From positions 8,981,717 through 9,045,716 of the forward strand of contig NZ_AP018290.1 in NCBI RefSeq assembly GCF_002368415.1: a stretch of DNA of 64,000 bases, written 5' to 3'. The position numbers and the translations under genes were made by a program. Of this stretch, positions 1-8,226 are shown in pieces (positions within the stretch are counted from its first letter, which is position 1; each line of letters opens with the position of its first letter). The DNA comes from Calothrix sp. NIES-4105 (lineage in GTDB: Bacteria; Cyanobacteriota; Cyanobacteriia; Cyanobacteriales; Nostocaceae). Below the pieces are notes generated by a model that saw nothing but the letters and a program-made list of their open reading frames with translations, was not told the DNA's origin and did no database searches.

Positions 1-128
1 AATACAAGGATTTACAAAATCTTTACCAAATATAGCAAGTATTTTAGTTAACGCAAATAAAAGCATTTGCACCAATACTGATGATTTTATAGTTTTTGTA
101 ATTTAAAATACTAACTTTAATAAAATAA

Positions 129-398
129 AATTTTATACATAATCATCGGCACAAATATTTCACAAGAAACGGTATAAAAGTTTGTGCCACCTCGTATATA
201 TATAGATTAGGACAAAACGACATCGATACGAATTTACCGCAAGGTTGGGGCTTTAATTTAGAAATTATCGGCACCTTAATTTATCGTGGCGCCATTCGTA
301 ATAGTGTACCTTCTCAACCAGATAATCAAGAAACTGCTCATCACAAATTTCCTGAAGATGCAAAGCATCCCTTCAAAACCGCAGCTTTTAGCTGGTAA
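129..398 (+). pseudogene. 3' relic of an unrecognised gene
   Basis: A reading frame without stops runs about 89 codons and ends at TAA 396-398. Its last 60 or so residues look like real protein (it contains GWGFNLEIIGTLIYRGAIR and ends KTAAFSW), while the first part is AT-rich and unconvincing. No start codon with a ribosome binding site is visible, so this is more likely the tail of a truncated gene than a small gene. It contains a GGCGCC site (288-293) read as Gly-Ala. I do not recognise the family. It is adjacent to two other decayed loci. Confidence 0.4.
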
Positions 399-439
399 CT
401 CGTAGTATAGGCATTCAGTGCTACAGTATACATTTGTAA

Positions 440-457
440 GGTGGGCTTCGGCCCACC
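440..457. repeat. GGTGGGC hairpin repeat
   Basis: Perfect 7-bp stem GGTGGGC/GCCCACC with a TTCG loop. The same stem with loop CGAA (the reverse complement) occurs at 2047-2064, and a one-mismatch version at 19615-19632. It is a dispersed palindromic repeat of cyanobacterial type. In transcripts it would form a UUCG-capped hairpin. Confidence 0.75.
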
Positions 458-528
458 ATACATTTTGCTATTGTAGTTAGATATATCGGACTTTTGGCAA
501 AAATTTCTAACAGTAAAAAAGACTACCG

Positions 529-703
529 TTAAACAATGCTATTTAAGCTTTGTATGATATTATCAAGTCTTGATAAAGCTTTTTTAAATGGTAACTTTTC
601 ATCCTCAGCCGCGCAATAATTCGCATAGAATACCAATCCTTCTCAATGAAGGAGCTATCTACGCCTAATCCAACAGCTATTATCTTTATAGTTTCTAATT
701 CAA
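529..703 (-). pseudogene. Remnant of AbiEii-type nucleotidyltransferase toxin
   Basis: On the minus strand a TTG at 703-701 overlaps the stop of the antitoxin gene (700-702), the usual translational coupling of AbiE-type pairs. It opens a frame reading MIELETIKIIAVGLGVD, followed by FIEKDWYSMRIIA. The EKDW(Y/W) segment is typical of the extreme N-terminus of AbiEii/AbiGii nucleotidyltransferase toxins. The frame then shifts: a second frame gives AEDEKLPFKKALSRLDNIIQ and stops at 529-531. The whole catalytic centre (G-S/G and D-x-D region) is absent, so the gene has an internal deletion plus a frameshift. Family assignment rests on this short motif and on synteny with the antitoxin. Confidence 0.6.
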
Positions 704-1122
704 TCAAGGTACTCAAAAGCTATATACATTCCTGCATAACCTATCTTACGCTTTATGCGTGTTTTTACACCAATAAGTCTACCAGTGGGTACTTGTGTAG
801 AGCGTCCTTCATTATATGCTTGCTGATAGCTAGATGGGAATGTTTCAATTCCAAATTTCTTTAATACCTCAACACCCAACTCAGGTAGTGGTTTTCGAGG
901 AATAACACGCTTTGAGAAAGGAGATACTATGGCTTTGGCGTAAAGGCCATGCCCTATTCTTATCATTTTGCCCTTTTTTACCAAATTGCGGAGACTACGC
1001 CCGACGCTATTGTAATCACCGATACCGTTAAAATCCTTACGTGTAAAGACTTCATCTTCGGCAAGCGTTATTTTTTCAATTATCTTATCCTCCAGAGTTC
1101 TGGAAGCCTCAATGGTTTTCAT
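700..1122 (-). CDS. DUF6088 / AbiEi-type antitoxin-like protein
   Basis: 140-residue protein with an N-terminal winged-helix region (about residues 10-65, including GDYNSVGRSLRNLVKKGKMI) and a segment GRSTQVPTGRLIGV typical of the DUF6088/AbiEi antitoxin family. In type IV AbiE systems the antitoxin represses its own operon and neutralises a nucleotidyltransferase toxin. Family members are usually near 200 residues. This one ends early at AFEYLD, and a toxin remnant starts in the overlapping TTG. The antitoxin is therefore probably an orphan left after toxin loss, and may itself be shortened. Start ATG 1120-1122. Confidence 0.7.
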   Translation of the reverse strand: MKTIEASRTLEDKIIEKITLAEDEVFTRKDFNGIGDYNSVGRSLRNLVKKGKMIRIGHGLYAKAIVSPFSKRVIPRKPLPELGVEVLKKFGIETFPSSYQQAYNEGRSTQVPTGRLIGVKTRIKRKIGYAGMYIAFEYLD

Positions 1123-1350
1123 TTTAAATTAGCCTTTAAACGTAAAACTTATAATTGAGGAACGATGCCTAAATTATAACAAATAGTTTGTTTATAAGTG
1201 ACTTATACCTACTTATAAGTTATTATTATATACGTATCGATAATAACAGAATAGTATTTTTACCTTATTAGACGCAGAGGACACAGAGAGGGATTTTTCA
1301 GGAAAAGTATGTTTTGCTGTTGTTGTTAGCTATAAAATTAATGCAGTTAA

Positions 1351-2025
1351 ATGCTTAAATTTATACAACAGCAATTTATTTATACAAAAACAAAACGTTG
1401 GTTTGGGATTCGGCGCCGTTGGTTTATATTAATTCTGTTATCTTTTTGGTTTATTGTTTCATTATGGCAGGCGCCGACTGTAAGTTTAAGTAAATCTACT
1501 TTTGAAATACGCGGTATTTGGATAACGAATTTTGGTGTTGCTTTAAATTACTATACGACTCGTTTAGATGAAGCTGTAGCTAATATTGCTAAACATAATT
1601 TAAATATAGTTTACCCAGCAGTATGGAATCGTGGTTATACGTTACATCAAGCGTAATGTGGCAAAAAATGTCAGTGGTTCTGAGCGATATTATTTGACTT
1701 CGTTACCTTTGTTACCTTTTCAAGATGCACTACGCGCGATGAAGTTATAGTGCAGGTTTATCGCGAAGATTTATCAAGTCTGAAGTCTGAACTTAGAAAT
1801 GATAATTTGCTAAGTATTAAAAATAAGATTCCTGTAGCAATTGGTTTGTATACTGGCCCTTTTCTAGATGCAAAGCCAATTGAAAGGGTTAAGCAAGAAA
1901 TTAAAATTGTTAAAGAGTCAGCATATAAAGGTGTTTCTTTCTTTTGCTGGGAAACTACTTTGTGGTTTTTTAAGGGAGGTTCGCATCAGCAAGTTGAACG
2001 GAGTTTTCGTCAATTGTTTATTTAA
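1351..2025 (+). pseudogene. Broken glycosyl-hydrolase-like (GHL10-type) gene
   Basis: Three fragments of one protein lie in different frames. 1351-1656 carries a basic N-terminus, one membrane helix (about residues 24-40) and EIRGIWITNFGVALNYYTT with NIVYPAVWNRGYTLHQ, typical of the glycosyl-hydrolase-like family with a (beta/alpha)8 fold (PF02638 type). About 1665-1749, in another frame, reads KNVSGSERYYLTSLPLLPFQ. 1750-2025 is the C-terminal end (VAIGLYTGPF, GVSFFCWETTLWFF). The central catalytic part, several hundred bases, is missing. At least one frameshift, one deletion and an in-frame stop (1747-1749) show that the gene is dead. Confidence 0.75.
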
Positions 2026-2046
2026 TATTGCTACAAGGTAGAGTAA

Positions 2047-2064
2047 GGTGGGCCGAAGCCCACC
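2047..2064. repeat. GGTGGGC hairpin repeat
   Basis: Perfect stem GGTGGGC/GCCCACC with loop CGAA. The flank CCCTACTACTA is shared with the copy at 19615-19640, which shows that more than the hairpin is repeated. It lies 20 bases after the broken hydrolase gene. Confidence 0.75.
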
Positions 2065-2094
2065 CTACTACTATCTAGTATTATTATGACTCAA

Positions 2095-2125
2095 GTTAAC
2101 CTATACTTAATAATTTGCATTAACA
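2095..2125 (+). promoter_or_regulatory. Candidate Pho box upstream of alkaline phosphatase
   Basis: GTTAACCT (2095-2102) and CTTAATAA (2106-2113) lie exactly 11 bp apart, followed by CATTAACA at 2118-2125. Cyanobacterial Pho boxes bound by SphR/PhoB are tandem octamers of the form PyTTAAPyPyW separated by 3 bp. The first two units fit well (the first has G at position one); the third is offset by one base. The position, about 40-70 bp before an alkaline phosphatase start codon, supports phosphate-starvation control. This is a motif match only. Confidence 0.5.
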
Positions 2126-2163
2126 ATGAGAGAATAAAATTCGATAATTTTATGGTGGCTTAA

Positions 2164-3954
2164 ATGATTGCGATACGCCGAAAATATCAGAAATGGCTTG
2201 CTTTGATGGCATCTGCTATCTTATTAACGTTTGTAGCATTCGGCTGTAATCAAGTTCTCCAATCAACGCGCGGTAACGGTATCAATGTAATATTGATGAT
2301 TGGCGATGGTATGGGATGGCAAATGGCGCGCGCTGGAGCAGTGGGTTTGGGCGCCCCTATGTATACATCCGGCAAAGGACAAGGTTTAAATTTTCAAAAG
2401 CTTTCTGGTTATACTTTGGCAACTAACTACAGCACAATTATACAGGGCAAAGACGGTTCGTTTTCGCCTAATAATTCCGCTCTTGATGAAACAAATTTTG
2501 AAACTGGTAAAAGTGCTGTTACCTCTGGCTTTGTTTTCAAGCCTGCATTTAATAACACTGATAGTAAAAATCCAACTAGTTCCAATGGTGGTAATCTTGT
2601 TGGCTATGACCCTGTGCGCGGTGGTCAAAACCCTTGGACACTCGGTAGTGACAAAGAATATATAAAACTTAATTATCCTGATTCTGCTGGTACTGCTACT
2701 ACTCTTTATACAGGTAACAAAACTTACAACAACGCGATGGGTGTAGATATCTACGAAAGGCGCCAAACTACTATTCTTGAACAAGCTGCACTCAAAGGTA
2801 AATCTACAGGTTTAGTTACATCTGTCCCTATTAGCCATGCTACACCAGGCGCCGCTGCTTCATTCGTAAATCGACGCAGTAAATATGATGCTCCTAATGC
2901 TGATTTAGATAATATTCTCCAGCAAACATTAAAAATCTTTAAACCGACTGTGTTACTGGGTGGTGGTCATCCGCTTGACTTGGATAACAAAACAGCTAGG
3001 GGAGGATTTAATAACTATGTTTATATGATGGAGTCAACTTATAAGGAGTTTAAAGAAAAGCCCAAGGATAACTCTTATGGTTACACGTTTGTAGAACGGG
3101 GACCAAACGCGGCTCAAACTTTGTTGGAAACAGCTAAATCTCTTGACCCAAATAAGCGAGAGAAGCTTTTGGGATTATATGGCGCCCGTGGACAAAGTGG
3201 TAATTTACCTTTTAGTACGGCAAATGGTGACTACAGTAGTACCGGATTTGATAGTGCTTCTGTATATTCTACCGCTAGCAAAAATCAGCAAATTCCTAAA
3301 CCCGATACAGTACGTCCTTTATTACCTGGTGAAACTGATGCTGATTTTATCAAAAGAGAAATCAACGAAAATCCAACTTTATCAGATTTGACGCAAGCAG
3401 CATTAACTGTTTTGGGTAAAGACCCTGATGGTTTTTGGTTGATGGTCGAAGGTGGGGATATTGACTGGGCTTGTCATGATGATAATATGGACAACCTCAT
3501 CGGTACAGTGAAGGACTTTGACAAAGCTGTCGGTACCGTTGTTAGCTGGATTAATCTTAATGGTGGTTGGAAGAAGAATTTGCTAATTGTTACTGCCGAC
3601 CATGACCATTATTTAACGCTTAATCCCAATTTTGAGGAATTATTAACTACAGTAGGCGCCGAAGATTTGACGTACAACAAACATAAACCAACTGAAGCTG
3701 CCCATTTCTGGGGTAGTGATTCAAGTATTAAGTACGGCTGGGGTAATCATAGTAATCACTTAGTACCTGTTTATTATCAAGGTGGCCCGGTTAGCTTTGA
3801 TAAATATGTTGGTCAAAATGTTACCTTTATCGATCATCCCCCTGGAGGCGCCGCTAAAACTTACTCGATACCTGGAGTCAAAGGTGCTGTAGACCAGTCT
3901 CACATATATAAAGTTATGCTGGAAGCTATAACGGCGCCTGTTGCTAAAAGTTAA
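2164..3954 (+). CDS. Alkaline phosphatase (PhoA-type), lipoprotein-like
   Basis: 596-residue phosphomonoesterase releasing phosphate from organic esters outside the cytoplasm. The N-terminus has a hydrophobic signal ending AFGC (Cys28), which resembles a lipobox although Phe at -2 is unusual. Family motifs are present in order: VILMIGDGMG (metal ligand Asp48), PDSAGTATTLYTG (catalytic Asp-Ser-Ala), SHATPGAA, VEGGDIDW, TADHDH and GNHSNHLVPVYY. It is larger than E. coli PhoA (about 470), with inserted loops, as in several cyanobacterial homologues. It stands alone, with a possible Pho box upstream. It contains seven GGCGCC sites. Confidence 0.93.
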   Translation: MIAIRRKYQKWLALMASAILLTFVAFGCNQVLQSTRGNGINVILMIGDGMGWQMARAGAVGLGAPMYTSGKGQGLNFQKLSGYTLATNYSTIIQGKDGSFSPNNSALDETNFETGKSAVTSGFVFKPAFNNTDSKNPTSSNGGNLVGYDPVRGGQNPWTLGSDKEYIKLNYPDSAGTATTLYTGNKTYNNAMGVDIYERRQTTILEQAALKGKSTGLVTSVPISHATPGAAASFVNRRSKYDAPNADLDNILQQTLKIFKPTVLLGGGHPLDLDNKTARGGFNNYVYMMESTYKEFKEKPKDNSYGYTFVERGPNAAQTLLETAKSLDPNKREKLLGLYGARGQSGNLPFSTANGDYSSTGFDSASVYSTASKNQQIPKPDTVRPLLPGETDADFIKREINENPTLSDLTQAALTVLGKDPDGFWLMVEGGDIDWACHDDNMDNLIGTVKDFDKAVGTVVSWINLNGGWKKNLLIVTADHDHYLTLNPNFEELLTTVGAEDLTYNKHKPTEAAHFWGSDSSIKYGWGNHSNHLVPVYYQGGPVSFDKYVGQNVTFIDHPPGGAAKTYSIPGVKGAVDQSHIYKVMLEAITAPVAKS

Positions 3955-3972
3955 AATAAAACCGAACTATAA

Positions 3973-4749
3973 TTAATTTAATAAATCAGGTTGTTGTCGA
4001 GTAATCAGATCGTAAAGGGGTTGGAAGTTAAGCCAACCCATGTAGTGTGAACCGACTTGGTGACGTGCTAAAGTTGCTGAGTCATGGTTGATAAAGTTAG
4101 GTTTGCCTGCAGCTTCAGCAAGTAACTGCGCTTGGCTAATACGTTCCAGCGAAATAAACCACCACGCAGCTTCATCGACTGAGTGACCAACTGTTAGTAA
4201 ACCGTGATTTTTTAAAATTAAAGCTTTGTTATCGCCTAAAGTCTCAGCAATACGTCTACCTTCTTCTAGGTCTAAAACTACACCAGTATAGTCATGATGA
4301 ACTCTGTGATGATTGTAGAAAGCGCAGGCATCTTGACTTAGAGGGTCTAATTCGCGACCTAAAGTTGACCAGCTTTTTCCGTAAATTGAGTGAGTGTGAA
4401 CTATGGCAATTACATCAGGACGCGCGGCGTGAATTTGAGAATGGATAGCGAATGCAGTTTCATTACCAAGATTTTCACCTTCTACGACTTCTCCCATATT
4501 GTTAACACGGATAAGGTCACTAGCTTTAATTTCACTAAAATCCATCAAGCATGGATTTACCCAAAAACTATCCAAATATTCTGGGTCACGCACGGTAATA
4601 TGTCCACCAACTCCTTCATTGAAACCGTATTTAGCAAATAGTCGAAGTGCTGCTGCAACACGTTGTTTGCGATGTAAACGTTCTTCGCCAATACAAGTAA
4701 AGGTTGGTGGAGTGGGAGTTTTAGGTTTAAGGCGTGATGCTATTTGCAT
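3973..4749 (-). CDS. Class II aldolase/adducin family protein
   Basis: 258 residues with the zinc-site signature of class II aldolases: Glu97 region (GNETAFAIH), HTHS at 118-121 and KNHG at 180-183, plus an N-terminal GGHIT motif. Members act as sugar-phosphate aldolases, epimerases or dehydratases; the substrate cannot be read from the sequence. It converges on the alkaline phosphatase with only 18 bp between the stops and no obvious terminator. Length is normal for the family. Confidence 0.9.
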   Translation of the reverse strand: MQIASRLKPKTPTPPTFTCIGEERLHRKQRVAAALRLFAKYGFNEGVGGHITVRDPEYLDSFWVNPCLMDFSEIKASDLIRVNNMGEVVEGENLGNETAFAIHSQIHAARPDVIAIVHTHSIYGKSWSTLGRELDPLSQDACAFYNHHRVHHDYTGVVLDLEEGRRIAETLGDNKALILKNHGLLTVGHSVDEAAWWFISLERISQAQLLAEAAGKPNFINHDSATLARHQVGSHYMGWLNFQPLYDLITRQQPDLLN

Positions 4750-5032
4750 TTTTAATTTTTATATAAGGTGTGCGCGTTAGCGATAAAAATAGAATTTTTA
4801 AGGCTTTTAATACAAGTTTATACTTCTCTATATATATATGCATCCTTCAGTTTCATTTATTAACAATAATTACGAATAGTTACGAATATTTACAATAATT
4901 CCGACGAAACAAAAACGGTAACAATGTGTATCGCTGCATAAAACAGGTAAGAAAATTTCCTTACAATGAACTAAAAGACTATATATAGGGTCTTGTTTTT
5001 ACTTAGTAATACAAGAGTGCATAAGGAAAAGC

Positions 5033-5491
5033 ATGTCTAAAACCGTTGCCGATGTGATGAGCCGCAACCCAGTAGTTGTTCGGCGTGAAACTTCCTTAAC
5101 CGAAGCGATAAAAATTTTAGCAGAGCGTCGAATCAGCGGATTACCCGTTGTGGACGATAGCGGCAAGCTTGTAGGGATTATCTCGGAGACGGATTTGATG
5201 TGGCAGGAAACAGGTGTTACACCACCTGCCTACATTATGTTTCTTGATAGTGTGATTTATTTACAAAACCCTGCTACATACGAACGTGATTTACATAAAG
5301 CGCTTGGGCAAACGGTTGGAGAGGTGATGAGCAAAGACCCAATTACCGTAGCTCCAGATAAATCAGTGCGCGATGCTGCTAAACTCATGCACGATAAAAA
5401 TGTCCACCGTCTACCGATACTTGACAGCGAGGGTCAAGTCATTGGTATCCTCACACGTGGTGATATTATCCGCGCGATGGCTAGTGGTTAA
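5033..5491 (+). CDS. CBS-domain pair protein
   Basis: 152-residue protein made almost entirely of two CBS domains (about residues 3-56 and 94-150), each with the typical GLPVVDDSGKLVGIISETD or HRLPILDSEGQVIGILTRGD ending. Tandem CBS modules bind adenine nucleotides such as AMP, ATP or c-di-AMP and act as cytosolic energy sensors for partner proteins. No catalytic domain is attached. Start ATG 5033 is preceded by AAGGA. The partner is unknown. Confidence 0.92.
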   Translation: MSKTVADVMSRNPVVVRRETSLTEAIKILAERRISGLPVVDDSGKLVGIISETDLMWQETGVTPPAYIMFLDSVIYLQNPATYERDLHKALGQTVGEVMSKDPITVAPDKSVRDAAKLMHDKNVHRLPILDSEGQVIGILTRGDIIRAMASG

Positions 5492-5551
5492 TCACCACAT
5501 GTGAATGTATTCGCCTGTATTCAAGATAAGTTTTAAAAGAGAGAGATTTAG

Positions 5552-6205
5552 ATGAGCGTTACACCTGATAGTGTTAAGCAGATGCTAGCTTCAGAAAATT
5601 TAGGCGACCGTTTGCGTGCCGTAAATTTAATTAGGGACTTAGAACCATCTATTGGTTTTGAATTGATTCAATCTGCTGTGAATGATTCTAATGCGCGCGT
5701 TCGCTACTCAGCAGTTAGTCAAGTAGATACTTTAGGTGGTCAAGACTTAGATTTATCGCTTTCATTGCTGCGTCGCATGATGCAAGACCCTGAACCAGAC
5801 GTTCAAGCTGCTGCTGCTGACTGTGTTGGCGCCTTAAAGTTAGTTGCAGCATACGACGATTTGAATCAGCTATATCACAGTACAAGTGAATGGATAGTTC
5901 AACTTAGCATAATAGCCACATTAGGAGCATTAGGGGAACCACGGGGATTTGAGTTGCTAAAAGTTGCGCTCGACTCAAGTAACGAACTAGTTAAAATTTC
6001 TGCAATTAGCGCTTTGGGTGAGTTAGGGAACCCAGAAGCAATTTCTTTGATCGCACCACTCGCAGAAAACCCCGACTGGCAAATTCGTCATCGAGTTGTC
6101 CTTGCTTTACGTCTTCTAGGTGGAGAACAAGCTCAATCTATATTAGAGTCTTTGAGCAAAGACGAAGTAGAAGCAGTTGCAGTAGAAGCCAAAAGACCCG
6201 CTTAG
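5552..6205 (+). CDS. nblB: HEAT/PBS-lyase repeat protein, NblB-like
   Basis: 217 residues built of five or six HEAT-like helical repeats (for example RVRYSAVSQVDTLG, ELVKISAISALGELGNPEA, DWQIRHRVVLALRLLGG). The sequence looks like cyanobacterial NblB, a protein related to phycobilin lyase subunits (CpcE/F) that is required for phycobilisome breakdown under nutrient starvation. It lies 60 bp after the CBS protein on the same strand and is followed by a strong terminator. The repeat fold is clear; the specific NblB assignment rests on overall resemblance and length. Confidence 0.7.
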   Translation: MSVTPDSVKQMLASENLGDRLRAVNLIRDLEPSIGFELIQSAVNDSNARVRYSAVSQVDTLGGQDLDLSLSLLRRMMQDPEPDVQAAAADCVGALKLVAAYDDLNQLYHSTSEWIVQLSIIATLGALGEPRGFELLKVALDSSNELVKISAISALGELGNPEAISLIAPLAENPDWQIRHRVVLALRLLGGEQAQSILESLSKDEVEAVAVEAKRPA

Positions 6206-6238
6206 AAAAAAGTAAACTCATAAATTAGTAAATTCACT

Positions 6239-6271
6239 AGTCCGGTACAATTACTGTCCACGGACTTTTTT
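6239..6271 (+). terminator. Rho-independent terminator after nblB-like gene
   Basis: Stem AGTCCG (6239-6244) pairs with CGGACT (6261-6266), followed by a run of T. It lies 33 bases after the stop codon. Confidence 0.8.
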
Positions 6272-6646
6272 ATTGTCGCAACGTGCGGTATATACTCTAC
6301 ATTATTAGTACTTTCACCAAACACTACAAATCTTGATTAACGATGTTATTAGGTATATAAAAATTTAACAAAGTAGATACAAAGATTTATTTTTTGACCG
6401 TAAAAGCATAATTCTCGTGCTAACTTATTTGACTTACTTTGTTGCCATACTGTTGTCAAAAGTTACACTGAACTTGCGTAATTTACCAAATATTATTACT
6501 GGTATCAAGTTCAAGTAAACCTTGTCGAAAAGGGATGACGTTTGCACGGAGGCGGAAATACTATACGAATATCAATCAGAGAAAACACGCAGAAAAAACT
6601 CTAGTGTGCTTCCTGAAAGAAATACGTAATTATTTCAATTCAAACC
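6272..6646. other. AT-rich spacer upstream of PEP-CTERM gene
   Basis: No credible gene. A 75-codon frame (6535-6762) overlaps the PEP-CTERM coding start in another frame and has no coding character. The region probably holds the promoter and leader of the downstream surface-protein gene. Confidence 0.5.
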
Positions 6647-7447
6647 ATGCAAAAAGCTATGTTGTCCGCAAAAATTCTCGCAGCAGCTACTCTCGGTCTA
6701 AGTGTTCTTACTTTTGCTTCCACTGCAAGTGCTACTTCCTTAGTTCCGAATCGAGAAGGTGAAATTAAAACAGAAAATCTTGGCTGTATTGTTGCTGCTG
6801 CTAATTGTATCGACACTACTAACCCAACACAATCACCTTTTACTTATAAAGTTAAAAGCTTAGAATACGATTTTGATGGCTTGAACCCTCAATTTATCGA
6901 AAGCCGTTTGTTTGTTGATAACCGTAGCACTGAAAACGATTACGGTTTCGGTATTAAATTTGGTGAAACAGATAAAGGTACAAACCCACCTCCTGGTGAG
7001 TACTGGTTCCGTCCTGTAGCACAATATATTGATGGTGTTGATGAAGATGGTAAACCTTTGGTTAAGGCTTTTGAAGACGGGCAATTAGAAGTTGGTAGAT
7101 TCTTGTTTGATTTTCTTGGTAAAACAGTTTCTTCCGTAACTTTTGATTTATTTGATGTTGAAGATGCAGATTTCACCAAAATTTTGGAAGTTAACGATCA
7201 GGCTCTCAATCCAGAAAAGATTGCTATTGCTGGCGCCGATGGCAACAGACAGCAAATCACCATCTACGATGTCAAATCATTTAAAATTCAACTTGGCAAG
7301 CCTGGTCCTAACAGCGTATTTTCTAACACTGGTGATGGTGTAGCAATGCGTGCTAGTGTTCCTGAACCTGCTACTGTAATTAGCTTGGGTGCGTTGGCTG
7401 TGGCTGGTATGTTTGGTACTCGTCAACGTCGTAGAATGGGTGTTTGA
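6647..7447 (+). CDS. PEP-CTERM exosortase-sorted surface protein (LEVG type)
   Basis: 266 residues. An N-terminal Sec signal (AATLGLSVLTFASTASA, about residues 10-29) and a C-terminal sorting signal made of VPEP (about 238), a hydrophobic helix and RQRRR mark it as a substrate of exosortase, which moves and trims such proteins at the cell surface. The segment DGQLEVGRFLFDF matches the LEVG subgroup of cyanobacterial PEP-CTERM proteins. The middle shows no catalytic motif. No exosortase gene is in this window. The ATG at 6647 has no strong Shine-Dalgarno sequence. Confidence 0.88.
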   Translation: MQKAMLSAKILAAATLGLSVLTFASTASATSLVPNREGEIKTENLGCIVAAANCIDTTNPTQSPFTYKVKSLEYDFDGLNPQFIESRLFVDNRSTENDYGFGIKFGETDKGTNPPPGEYWFRPVAQYIDGVDEDGKPLVKAFEDGQLEVGRFLFDFLGKTVSSVTFDLFDVEDADFTKILEVNDQALNPEKIAIAGADGNRQQITIYDVKSFKIQLGKPGPNSVFSNTGDGVAMRASVPEPATVISLGALAVAGMFGTRQRRRMGV

Positions 7448-7448
7448 T

Positions 7449-7472
7449 GGAACGGGCTTTCCTGCCCATTCC
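7449..7472. terminator. Hairpin after PEP-CTERM gene
   Basis: GGAACGGGC (7449-7457) pairs with GCCCATTCC (7464-7472) with one mismatch. There is no T run, so it may be a repeat or a Rho-dependent/stabilising hairpin. Confidence 0.5.
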
Positions 7473-7484
7473 ACAATACATGCC

Positions 7485-7532
7485 CATTCCATAAGATGGC
7501 TATTCCATAAGATGGCTATTCCATAAGATGGC
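7485..7532. repeat. 16-bp tandem repeat, three copies
   Basis: TATTCCATAAGATGGC is repeated at 7501-7516 and 7517-7532, and a copy differing only in the first base lies at 7485-7500. The array ends at the stop codon of the DUF456 gene (7533). Confidence 0.9.
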
Positions 7533-8048
7533 TTAATTATAAACTTGTGGATAAGTAGTATAAATAAATACGACAACTGCAGCAATTGCGAGTAATCCTT
7601 GGATTAAATTACCCACTAGGGTGCCTACCACAATACCAAGACCTGCTTTAACAGCAGTTTGAAAATTTTTACAATACAAATATTCGCCAATAATTGCTCC
7701 TAATAATGGTCCAAGTAACATACCTACCAATGGACCACCAACAGGAAGCGCGGGCAATAAACCTAAAAATCCGACTATTAAACCAATAAAGGCGCCTATT
7801 TGTCCCCAATTACTAGCACCTGCTTTCTTGGCGCCAATGTAACCGGCTAGGAAATCAACGCCAATACTTAACAGTAAAACTATACCTGTAACAATAAGAG
7901 GAGTACTGATAGCGGCAAAAGACTTTTGCACAAAACCCCAAATAATAATCGCAATTAAAATCAAACTGCTTCCCGGTAAAGCTGGAACAACGGCGCCAAC
8001 TATCCCAATTATCATTACTATTACCAGCGACCAATAAATAATTTGCAT
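7533..8048 (-). CDS. DUF456 membrane protein
   Basis: 171 residues, almost wholly hydrophobic with five or six membrane helices and glycine-rich turns (ALPGSSLILIA, ALPVGGPLVGMLLGPLLGA). This pattern is that of the DUF456 family of small inner-membrane proteins, whose function is unknown. A 16-bp tandem repeat abuts its stop codon. It converges on the PEP-CTERM gene. Confidence 0.85.
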   Translation of the reverse strand: MQIIYWSLVIVMIIGIVGAVVPALPGSSLILIAIIIWGFVQKSFAAISTPLIVTGIVLLLSIGVDFLAGYIGAKKAGASNWGQIGAFIGLIVGFLGLLPALPVGGPLVGMLLGPLLGAIIGEYLYCKNFQTAVKAGLGIVVGTLVGNLIQGLLAIAAVVVFIYTTYPQVYN

Positions 8049-8083
8049 TTTTAAGTTAGGAGTATTGAGTTAGGAGGCGCGTC

Positions 8084-8142
8084 GGGGCGGGTTTACCTAT
8101 ATCCTGGTATATAACGGGAAACTTTGGTAAACCCGCCCGTAC
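8084..8142. repeat. GGGCGGGTTTACC inverted-repeat element
   Basis: About 59-bp imperfect palindrome with arms CGGGTTTACC and GGTAAACCCG. Related copies lie at 8869-8927, 54828-54886 and 57910-57968. The 57910 copy is almost the exact reverse complement of this one. It behaves as a small dispersed, MITE-like element with no coding capacity. Confidence 0.85.
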
Positions 8143-8167
8143 AGGAGTTGGGAGGAGCGGAGTTAAA

Positions 8168-8226
8168 CTCAGCACTCAGCACTCAGCACTCAGCACTCAG
8201 CACTCAGCACTCAGCACTCAGCACTC
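8168..8226. repeat. Heptamer repeat array (CTCAGCA)8
   Basis: Eight perfect copies of CTCAGCA, a short tandemly repeated repetitive sequence typical of filamentous cyanobacteria. The array supplies the last codons and the TGA stop of the minus-strand gene ending at 8218. Other fragments of this family lie at 11637-11660, 15134-15203, 34838-34858, 57898-57906 and 58160-58177. Confidence 0.95.

Noticed and set aside
646-864. Plus-strand frame over the antitoxin gene
   Set aside because: Antisense shadow of the DUF6088 gene and toxin remnant.
6535-6762. 75-codon frame before the PEP-CTERM gene
   Set aside because: Overlaps the clear signal-peptide coding region in another frame and is very basic and low in coding character.
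8168-8226. CRISPR-like array
   Set aside because: The units are contiguous 7-bp repeats without spacers; this is a simple tandem repeat.
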